From VRUE01 sp963764365 (GTDB lineage Bacteria; Actinomycetota; Thermoleophilia; Solirubrobacterales; 70-9), in assembly GCA_963764365.1 (NCBI GenBank), contig CAVXSI010000020.1:62001-126000 (forward strand): DNA of 64,000 nucleotides, in the 5' to 3' direction. This document shows positions 58,231-64,000 of this stretch, piece by piece; the stretch's first letter is position 1; each line of letters begins with the position of its first letter. The translations under genes were made by a program, and so were the position numbers. The notes below the pieces were generated by a model. That model had not been told where the DNA came from. It was given only the letters and a program-made list of their open reading frames with translations, and made no database searches.

Positions 58231-58821
58231 ATGGCGCCGTCGCACAATCGAAAGGAGCTAGCGATTCCCCAGCTAGAGGAGGTAGTGGAGGTCAGCCCCG
58301 AGCAGGACATCCCGTACGTGTGCGACTTCGAGGAGGGCGACAAGGTCGTCTATCCGCACCACGGGGCAGGCCTGGTGCTGACGAAAGAGAGCCGTGAGCT
58401 GATGGGGGAGGAGCGTGACTACCTCACGATCAAGATCCTCCACAACGAACTGACGGTGATGGTTCCCTGCGAGAACGCGGGCAAGGCTGGTTTGCGCCGC
58501 GTGATCGACGAGGAGGAAATCAAGAAGGTCACAGACGTCCTCACCGACGACGTCTCGGAGATGCCGAAGAACTGGAACCGGCGCTTCAAGTACAACCGCG
58601 AGAAGATCAAGACCGGCGACGTGTTCGAGTTGGCCGAGGTCGTCCGCAACCTGGCGATTCGCGAGATGGAGAAGGGACTCTCCACCGGCGAGAAGCAGAT
58701 GTACACGCGGGCGAAGAAGATTCTCGCCTCGGAGTTCATGTACGCGCTCGACAAGGACGAGGAGGGCGCGGAGGAGTACCTCGACGGACTGCTGGAGGAG
58801 CGCTTCGCCGCCACGGCATAG
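58231..58821 (+). CDS. carD: CarD-type RNA polymerase-binding regulator
   Basis: A 196-residue CarD protein, which binds the beta subunit and stabilises open promoter complexes, notably at rRNA promoters. The Tudor-like RNAP-interaction domain reads FEEGDKVVYPHHGAGLVLTK (about 33-52), and the helical DNA-binding region includes NWNRRFKYNREKIKTGDVFE and EVVRNLAIREMEKGLSTGEK. The N-terminus is about 30 residues longer than usual. The only strong Shine-Dalgarno site (AAAGGAG at 58251-58257) precedes an in-frame ATT at 58264 rather than the ATG at 58231, so the true start may be AUU. Confidence 0.93.
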   Translation: MAPSHNRKELAIPQLEEVVEVSPEQDIPYVCDFEEGDKVVYPHHGAGLVLTKESRELMGEERDYLTIKILHNELTVMVPCENAGKAGLRRVIDEEEIKKVTDVLTDDVSEMPKNWNRRFKYNREKIKTGDVFELAEVVRNLAIREMEKGLSTGEKQMYTRAKKILASEFMYALDKDEEGAEEYLDGLLEERFAATA

Positions 58822-58837
58822 TCCCAACGCGGCGTCC

Positions 58838-59536
58838 GTCACCGCGGTCGTTGCGGCCGCCGGCTCCGGGGAGCGACTCGGAGCCGGCGGCCCGAAGGCC
58901 TTCGTGCCGCTGGCCGGCCGGCCGCTGGTCGAGTGGTCGATCGCCGCGCTGCGCGCGGCCGCCGGCGTGCGCTCGATCGTCGTCGCCTGCCCGCCCGGGC
59001 ACGTCCACGAGCTCGGTGGGCACGACCTCGGGGTGGTCGAGGGCGGCGCCACCCGCTCGCAATCGGTGGCCAACGCGCTCGAGGCGGTCGGCACCGAGCT
59101 GGTCGCGATCCACGACGCGGCCCGGCCGCTGGTCACGCCGGAGCTGGTCGAGGGCGTGGTCGCGACCCTCGCCGCCGACCCCGGCGCCGCCGGCGCGATC
59201 GCCGCAACGCCGGTAACCGACACGATCAAGCAGGGCGACCACCGACAAGTGGCGACTTTTCCACACCAGGGTGTGGTCGACTCGCCAATCGCCATAGAGA
59301 GGACTCTGGACCGTGGCCGGCTCTGGGCGGCGCAGACGCCGCAGGTGTTCCGCGTAGAGGCGCTGCGCGCGGCGCTGGCGGGCGATCCCGATGCCGTTGC
59401 CGCAGCCACCGACGAGGCGATGCTGGTCGAGGCGGCCGGGGGCCGGGTGCTGATCCACCCGGCGCCGCCGCAGAACCTCAAGGTGACGACGCCGCTCGAC
59501 CTGCGAGTGGCCGAGCTGTTGCTCGCCGAGCGTTAG
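58838..59536 (+). CDS. ispD: 2-C-methyl-D-erythritol 4-phosphate cytidylyltransferase, no canonical start
   Basis: About 232 residues. IspD joins CTP and methylerythritol phosphate in isoprenoid synthesis. The CTP loop AAAGSGERLGAGGPKAFVPL is coded directly after the carD stop, followed by SIVVACPPGH, VAIHDAARPLVTPELVEGVV, TPVTDTIK and the C-terminal KVTTPLDLRVAELLL, so the fold is complete. Yet the first ATG/GTG/TTG in this frame is the GTG at 58904, past the CTP loop. The family N-terminus maps to GTC at 58838. A GTC start, a frameshift from carD, or a sequence error are the options. Confidence 0.88.
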   Translation, partial: VTAVVAAAGSGERLGAGGPKAFVPLAGRPLVEWSIAALRAAAGVRSIVVACPPGHVHELGGHDLGVVEGGATRSQSVANALEAVGTELVAIHDAARPLVTPELVEGVVATLAADPGAAGAIAATPVTDTIKQGDHRQVATFPHQGVVDSPIAIERTLDRGRLWAAQTPQVFRVEALRAALAGDPDAVAAATDEAMLVEAAGGRVLIHPAPPQNLKVTTPLDLRVAELLLAER

Positions 59537-59560
59537 GCGGGCAGCTTCCCCCAGCTGTTT

Positions 59561-59713
59561 CTAGCGAAGCAGCAGAAATACCAGGGCAGCGGCGAAGGTC
59601 AGCTGGCCGACGCCGAGGGCGGTGCCGAGGTCGACCGCCCCGAACAACAGCGCGATCGCGGTCCCGGCGGCGAAGGCGAGGGCGAGGACCGCCAGCTGGC
59701 GAGCGCGGGTCAC
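59561..59713 (-). CDS. 50-residue two-helix membrane protein
   Basis: A small protein read from the GTG at 59713: a basic start (VTRARQ), then two hydrophobic helices (LAVLALAFAAGTAIALLFGA and LGTALGVGQLTFAAALVFLL) ending in a single Arg. The GTG overlaps the stop of the preceding small gene by 4 nt (GTGA), so the two are probably coupled. No family recognised. Confidence 0.5.
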   Translation of the reverse strand: MTRARQLAVLALAFAAGTAIALLFGAVDLGTALGVGQLTFAAALVFLLLR

Positions 59714-59829
59714 CTCGCCCCCGTGGCGGCGAGTCGGTCGGCAGGCCGGCGGGCGCGGGAGTCGATCTCCTCCAGCGAGATCGAGCCCTCGCGGATGTCG
59801 CCCAGGTCGCGGATGTCGCCGATCGCCAT
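59710..59829 (-). CDS. 39-residue charged peptide, coupled to the membrane peptide
   Basis: Reads MAIGDIRDLGDIREGSISLE followed by EIDSRARRPADRLAATGAR. It is charged, with the internal repeat GDIR, and its stop overlaps the next start (GTGA). The codons are typical of the genome. Its role is unknown; together with the 50-residue membrane protein it forms a two-gene unit opposite to ispD and divergent from the PHP gene. Confidence 0.45.
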   Translation of the reverse strand: MAIGDIRDLGDIREGSISLEEIDSRARRPADRLAATGAR

Positions 59830-59930
59830 GCACGCGATCCTACGCGTGCCGTCGGGACGCTCCGGCGATTCAGCGCCCACGTAGGCATCTGACTCCCGGC
59901 ACGTCCCCCGGCTCCGTAACGTTGGGGCCG

Positions 59931-60785
59931 ATGCTGACCGACTACCACCTGCACCTGCGGCCCGACGAGCCCGACACGCCGCCCGAGCGCTACTTCACGG
60001 CCGAGAACGTCGCCCGCTACCGCGAGGCGGCCGCCGCCGCCGGGGTCGAGGAGCTGGGCGTCTCCGAGCACGTCTACCGCTTCGCCGAGGCGCTGGACGT
60101 CTGGCGCCATCCCTTCTGGCTGGAGCAGGCGGGCGACGACCTCGGCGCCTACTGCGAGTTCGTCCGCGGCGCCGGCCTCAAGCTGGGGATCGAGTGCGAC
60201 TTCGTCCCCGGGGCCGAGGAGCGCACCGCGGCGCTGCTCGAGGCGCATGACTTCGACTACGTGGTCGGCTCGGTCCACTTCGTCGGCGACGCGGCGGTCG
60301 ACCACGAGGGATGGGACGTCTGGGAGGGGGGCGGCGACGCCGGGGAGATCTGGCGCCGCTACTTCGAGGCGCTGGCCGAGTGCGCCCGCTCGGGCCTGTT
60401 CGACATCCTCGCCCACCCCGACCTGGTCAAGGTCTGGGGCCGCGGCCGCCCGCTTCCCGACCGCGACCCGCGCTTCTTCTACGAGCCCGCGGTGGAGGCG
60501 ATTGCCGCGAGCGGGGTCGCGGTCGAGCTCTCGACCGCGGGCCTGCGCAAGCCGGTCGGCGAGCTGTACCCGGCGCCGGCCTTCGCCGCGCTCTGCGCCG
60601 AGGCGGGCGCTCCCTTCGCCCTCTCCTCCGATGCGCATCTGCCCGAGCAGGTCGGCTTCGGCTACGAGCACGCGGTCGAGCTGCTGGAGCGGCTTGGGGT
60701 GGGGGAGATCTGCGTCTTCGACGGTCGCGACCGTCGCTTGCAGCCGCTGGACGCCCGGGTGGGAGAGAATCACCCATCCGCATGA
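59931..60785 (+). CDS. PHP-domain phosphatase, histidinol-phosphatase-like
   Basis: A 284-residue PHP-domain hydrolase. Metal-binding motifs: LTDYHLHLRP at the N-terminus (HxH), ELGVSEHVYRF (about 43), LKLGIECDFVPGAE (about 84), VVGSVHFVGD (about 108), FDILAHPDLVKVWG and LSSDAHLPEQVGFGYE (DxH). The order and length match HisK-type histidinol phosphate phosphatases, but other phosphoesters are possible. The ATG lies 8 nt after TAACGT, with no ribosome binding site, and is probably leaderless. Its stop overlaps the ispF start (ATGA). Confidence 0.88.
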   Translation: MLTDYHLHLRPDEPDTPPERYFTAENVARYREAAAAAGVEELGVSEHVYRFAEALDVWRHPFWLEQAGDDLGAYCEFVRGAGLKLGIECDFVPGAEERTAALLEAHDFDYVVGSVHFVGDAAVDHEGWDVWEGGGDAGEIWRRYFEALAECARSGLFDILAHPDLVKVWGRGRPLPDRDPRFFYEPAVEAIAASGVAVELSTAGLRKPVGELYPAPAFAALCAEAGAPFALSSDAHLPEQVGFGYEHAVELLERLGVGEICVFDGRDRRLQPLDARVGENHPSA

Positions 60786-61237
60786 GCGTCGGGATCGGAT
60801 ACGACAGCCACCGCTTCGCCGGCGACCGGCCGCTGATCCTCGGCGGGGTCGAGATCGAGCACGAGCGCGGGCTCGGTGGCCATTCCGACGCCGACGTCGT
60901 CGCCCACGCGACGATCGACGCCCTGCTCGGCGCCGCCGGCGAAGGCGACATCGGCACCCTCTTCCCCGATGACGACGAGCGCTGGCGCGGCGCCGACTCG
61001 ATCGACCTGCTGCGCACCGTCGTCGGCACGATCCGCGGCCGTATCGTCAACATCGACGCGACCGTGGTCTGCGAGGAGCCGCGGCTGGCGCCCTACCGCG
61101 GCGCGATGGAGCGGATCCTCGCCGAGGCGACCTCGGCCCGGGTCAGCGTCAAGGCGACCACCAACGAGGGCATGGGCTGGATCGGCCGCGGCGAGGGGAT
61201 CGCCTGCATAGCGGTAGCTTCGGTGGAGAGCGAATAG
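60782..61237 (+). CDS. ispF: 2-C-methyl-D-erythritol 2,4-cyclodiphosphate synthase
   Basis: A 151-residue trimeric IspF that closes the cyclodiphosphate ring in the methylerythritol phosphate pathway. Zinc ligands are in GIGYDSHRF (Asp8, His10) and in the later GHSDADVVAHATIDALLGAA segment (His about 42), with GDIGTLFPDDDERWRGADS and the C-terminal VKATTNEGMGWIGRGEGIAC. It overlaps the PHP gene by 4 nt (ATGA). ispD is 1.2 kb upstream, separated by the PHP gene and two small reversed genes. Confidence 0.97.
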   Translation: MSVGIGYDSHRFAGDRPLILGGVEIEHERGLGGHSDADVVAHATIDALLGAAGEGDIGTLFPDDDERWRGADSIDLLRTVVGTIRGRIVNIDATVVCEEPRLAPYRGAMERILAEATSARVSVKATTNEGMGWIGRGEGIACIAVASVESE

Positions 61238-61250
61238 GCTTCGCGCCGCG

Positions 61251-62909
61251 ATGGGAAGGCTCAGCTCGATAGCCGAGGCGGCGCGCCGGTCGGTCTCCGA
61301 CTCCGCCTTCGAGGCGAAGGTGCTGCACGAGGCGGGCATCCTCGGCCTGCTGCGCCCCGACAAGGCGGCGAAGATCGGCGCCACCTTCATCCGCTGGGGC
61401 GCCTCGCCGGCGACCGGGATCGCCACCGCGGCGATCCACCACCCCGACGAGCCGGCGCTGATCGACGAACGCGGCACGCTCACCTTCGCCCAGCTGCACC
61501 GCCGCAGCAACGCCCTCGCCCACGCCTTCGAGCGGATCGGGATCGGCTACGACGACGGGGTCGGGATCATGTGTCGCAACCACCGCGGCTTCGTCGAGGC
61601 GACGCTCGCCGCGGCCAAGCTCGGCGCCGCCGCGCTCTACCTGAACACGATGTTCGCCGGGCCGCAGCTGGTCGAGGTGATGCGGCGCGAGGGGCCGAAG
61701 GCGCTGGTCTACGACGAGGAGTTCGCCGGCCTGCTCGAGGGCGTCGACGACGACGTCCAGCGGGTGGTCGGCTGGAGCGACGGCGAGCCCGGGCAGCCGA
61801 CGATCGAGGCGCTGATCGCCGCCAACGAGGACTCCGACCTGAAGCCGCCGCCCGACAAGCCGCGCTTCGTGATCCTCACCTCGGGGACCACCGGCACTCC
61901 GAAGGGCGCCCAGCGTTCGAGCCCGGACGGGCTGCTGGCGATGGCGGCGCTGATCGACAAGATCCCCTACCGCAGCCGCGAGAGGATCATCGTCGCCGCG
62001 CCGCTGTTCCACTCCTGGGGCTTCCTCCACTTCGTGATCGGCCTGCCGACCGCCTCGACGATCGTGCTGCGGCGGCGCTTCGACCCCGAGGAGACGCTGC
62101 GGGCGGCACAGGAGCAGCGAGCCGAGGTCCTGGCGATGGTGCCGGTGATGGTCCAGCGCATCCTCCAGCTGCCGGCCGAGACCCTCGACTCCTACGACCT
62201 CTCCTCGCTGCGCATCACGGCGCTGTCGGGCTCGGCGCTGCCGGGCGAGATGGCGATCGAGTGGATGGACCGATTCGGCGACACGATCTACAACCTCTAC
62301 GGCTCGACCGAGGTCGCCTACGCGACCGTCGCCACCCCCGAAGACCTCCGCGCCGCCCCCGGAACCGCTGGGAGGCCGCCGCGCGGGACGGTGGTGCGGA
62401 TCTACGACGAGGAGGGTCGGCCGGCGCCGCCGGGCGAGGTCGGGCGGATCTTCGTCGGCAACGAGATGTCCTTCGAGGGCTACACCGGCGGCGGCGGCAA
62501 AGAGGCGATCGACGGGCTGCTCTCCAGCGGCGACGTCGGCCATTTCGATTCCGCCGGACGCCTCTTCGTCGACGGCCGCGACGACGAGATGATCGTCTCC
62601 GGCGGTGAGAATGTCTTTCCGCGCGAGGTCGAGGACCTGCTCGCGGACCACGAGGGAGTGCTCGAGGTGGCGGTGATCGGCGTCGCGGACGAGGAGTTCG
62701 GCCAGCGGCTGAAGGCCTTCGTCGTCGCTGCGGCCGGGGCCGAGGTGTCCCCCGGGGATCTGAAGGCGCACGTGAAGGCGCACCTCGCCGGCTACAAGGC
62801 GCCACGCGAAGTCGAGTTCATGGACGAGCTTCCGCGCAACGCGAGCGGCAAGATCCTGAAGCGGGAACTGGGCGGACGGCCGAGCACCGATTCCCGCGCC
62901 CGCGGCTGA
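61251..62909 (+). CDS. Acyl-CoA ligase (ANL superfamily)
   Basis: A 552-residue AMP-forming ligase. P-loop: FVILTSGTTGTPKGAQRSSP (about 205-224). Further motifs: AAPLFHSWGFLHFVIGLPTA, YNLYGSTEVAYATVATPEDL (about 345), the hinge SSGDVGHFDSAGRLFVDGRD, VSGGENVFPREVEDLLADHE, and the catalytic lysine near the end in LPRNASGKILKREL. Likely a medium or long-chain fatty acyl-CoA synthetase, given the other fatty-acid genes in the window. The ATG lies 10 nt after TAGGCT. Confidence 0.93.
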   Translation: MGRLSSIAEAARRSVSDSAFEAKVLHEAGILGLLRPDKAAKIGATFIRWGASPATGIATAAIHHPDEPALIDERGTLTFAQLHRRSNALAHAFERIGIGYDDGVGIMCRNHRGFVEATLAAAKLGAAALYLNTMFAGPQLVEVMRREGPKALVYDEEFAGLLEGVDDDVQRVVGWSDGEPGQPTIEALIAANEDSDLKPPPDKPRFVILTSGTTGTPKGAQRSSPDGLLAMAALIDKIPYRSRERIIVAAPLFHSWGFLHFVIGLPTASTIVLRRRFDPEETLRAAQEQRAEVLAMVPVMVQRILQLPAETLDSYDLSSLRITALSGSALPGEMAIEWMDRFGDTIYNLYGSTEVAYATVATPEDLRAAPGTAGRPPRGTVVRIYDEEGRPAPPGEVGRIFVGNEMSFEGYTGGGGKEAIDGLLSSGDVGHFDSAGRLFVDGRDDEMIVSGGENVFPREVEDLLADHEGVLEVAVIGVADEEFGQRLKAFVVAAAGAEVSPGDLKAHVKAHLAGYKAPREVEFMDELPRNASGKILKRELGGRPSTDSRARG

Positions 62910-63011
62910 CGCGAACGCGGCAATCGGGGCGGTCCATCCGGCCGATTCCTTTCCGCTAATTGCGGACTCTCTGCCGGCGTTGCTTCCGAGCCGGGTAGTA
63001 GCTTGCGGCGA

Positions 63012-63866
63012 ATGGGCGAGCCTGCCGTCAAGTTGCATGCTGTAACGGAGGCGACCGAGGAGATGCGCGGCGTTGCCGAGCAGGCTCTTGAGTGGGTGAG
63101 AGTGAGCGAGGCGCGAGTTGCCGCGGCCGAGCAGGGCCGGGCCGAGGTGAAGGAGCGGGCCAGGGCGGCGCTGGCCAAGATGGCCGAGCAGGGCCGCGAG
63201 CGGATTGCGAGCGAGCGCGCGGGTCGCCGCAAGGCCGAGGTCCGGGCGGCCCGGGCCGAGGATGGCAAGCTGCGCTCCGAGCAGGCGTTCGAGCGAGGGC
63301 AGAAGCGGGCCGAGGCCGACCGCGAGGCGCTGACCACGCAGATGGCCGCTCAGAAGGCGCAGGCCGACCAGACGATGGAAGCGGCGGTGAAGCAGACCGA
63401 AGCGCAGGCATCCCAGCGCACCCGCGAGGTGCTCGAGAACGCCCAGCAGGAGGCGGATCGGCGCGTCGCCGCCGCCGAGCAGCGGGCCGCCGAGGCCGAG
63501 GCCAGGGCGGCCGAGGCGCATGAGATCGCGGTCCGGCTCGAGGCCGAGATCGAGGAGCGGGTGATGCAGGGCACCGAGGACGTGCGCCGCGAGTCCGGGG
63601 AGCGGGTCCGCCGGCTGGTGGAGAAGGTCGAAGGCGAGGCCGAGGAGAAGGCGCGGGTTCGGGCCGAGGAGCAGCTGCAGGCTGAGTCGGCGCGGATCCG
63701 CGGCCAGGCCGAGCAGCGCGAGCAGCGGTTGCGGCGGGCAGCCGAGGATGAGATCAAGGCTTCTGCGAAGCGGGCCCGGCGCGAGGTGCTGGCGGCGGCC
63801 GACGAGACCGCGCCCGAGTGGGCGCGCACTGAGGCCCCCTCCGGGGCGGGCTACAGGACGTTCTAG
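63012..63866 (+). CDS. Long coiled-coil protein
   Basis: A 284-residue protein made almost entirely of charged heptad-like helix rich in Ala, Glu, Arg and Gln (for example RVAAAEQGRAEVKERARAAL, AEADREALTTQMAAQKAQAD, QQEADRRVAAAEQRAAEAEA, AEEQLQAESARIRGQAEQRE), from about residue 25 to 265. No membrane helix or signal peptide. DivIVA- or SMC-like scaffolds have this look, but no family can be fixed. The ATG at 63012 is used; a TTG at 63003 is in frame. Confidence 0.65.
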   Translation: MGEPAVKLHAVTEATEEMRGVAEQALEWVRVSEARVAAAEQGRAEVKERARAALAKMAEQGRERIASERAGRRKAEVRAARAEDGKLRSEQAFERGQKRAEADREALTTQMAAQKAQADQTMEAAVKQTEAQASQRTREVLENAQQEADRRVAAAEQRAAEAEARAAEAHEIAVRLEAEIEERVMQGTEDVRRESGERVRRLVEKVEGEAEEKARVRAEEQLQAESARIRGQAEQREQRLRRAAEDEIKASAKRARREVLAAADETAPEWARTEAPSGAGYRTF

Positions 63867-63879
63867 CATCCCCGCGGCC

Positions 63880-64000
63880 ATGCGGGAGGTGCGGATCAAG
63901 GACACGCTGACGGGGGGGCTCGTCGCCCTGGACTCAGAAGCTGAGGTTGGGATCTATGCGTGCGGGCCGACGGTGTATAGCCGGGTCCATATCGGCAATG
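63880..64000 (+). CDS. cysS: Cysteinyl-tRNA synthetase, N-terminal part
   Basis: The first 40 residues of CysRS, cut by the window end. The sequence runs from MREVRIKDTLTGGLVALDSE to YACGPTVYSRVHIGN. The conserved zinc-ligand cysteine is in YACGPTVY, and HIGN is the class I HIGH signature. It fits the actinobacterial ispD/ispF-cysS neighbourhood. The 5' codons are G-rich and C-poor, as in folP. Confidence 0.93.
   Translation, partial: MREVRIKDTLTGGLVALDSEAEVGIYACGPTVYSRVHIGN

Overview
The window is a gene-dense, very GC-rich bacterial chromosome segment. Third codon positions are almost all G or C, GTG and TTG starts are common, and the gene neighbourhoods are actinobacterial: ftsH-folP-folB-folK, coaX-dus-greA-lysS-clpC, and disA-carD-ispD...ispF-cysS. 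Together with a type III glutamine synthetase, small secreted or lipoprotein genes and acyl-CoA genes, this suggests a member of the Actinomycetota, perhaps class Thermoleophilia (Solirubrobacterales-like). The lineage is an inference, because no rRNA is present. I found no tRNA, rRNA, CRISPR array or insertion sequence.

Layout. 1-7 kb: an Rrf2 regulator, a DUF4389 membrane protein, a MoxR ATPase with its CoxE-type VWA partner, a lipoprotein, a Ca2+/H+ antiporter and small membrane proteins. 7-12 kb: an acyl-CoA dehydrogenase behind a TetR-type operator, BipA/TypA, a cold-shock protein and a YHYH-domain exported protein. 12-20 kb: a subtilase-like secreted protease, a truncated PIN gene, a TVP38/DedA protein, RecD2, a cupin, a SnoaL-like protein, DUF167, and a VapBC-type toxin-antitoxin pair with its operator. 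20-34 kb: RlmN, a cytochrome P450 behind a perfect palindromic operator, a metallophosphoesterase, GSIII, a HAD/ECH beta-oxidation fusion, sirtuin, Amt, LysR, Usp and a HAD phosphatase. 34-40 kb: an exported cell-wall hydrolase that is frameshifted as read, a nucleoside phosphorylase and a MerR-cyclase fusion. 40-54 kb: tilS-hpt-ftsH, the folate genes folP-folB-folK, a GST-like protein, coaX-dus, greA, lysS and clpC. 54-64 kb: an aldo/keto reductase, an MFS exporter, disA, carD, ispD, a PHP phosphatase, ispF, an acyl-CoA ligase, a coiled-coil protein and the start of cysS.

The genes fall into a few working groups. FtsH, ClpC, Csp, CarD and Usp serve proteostasis and stress. FolP, FolB and FolK serve folate; IspD and IspF serve isoprenoids; CoaX serves CoA. 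TilS, Dus, RlmN, LysS and CysS serve translation and RNA modification. GSIII and Amt serve ammonium assimilation. Acd, the HAD/ECH fusion and the ligase serve fatty-acid metabolism.

The most unusual signal is not a protein. Between about 33 and 57 kb, at least ten intergenic spacers carry long inverted repeats. Some belong to dispersed families: 53 bp (2-3 copies), 133 bp (2 copies, each just 3' of an AAA+ protease gene), and about 115 bp (2 copies with a shared core but different, perfectly self-complementary arms). This looks like covarying structured RNA or palindromic mobile elements. Other points are a symmetric leaderless bidirectional promoter at 3.53 kb, a recurrent leaderless -10 grammar, genes whose conserved N-terminus has no canonical start codon (ispD, and possibly the gene at 34.5 kb), a candidate AUU start for carD, and GAA-biased glutamate codons in exported segments.
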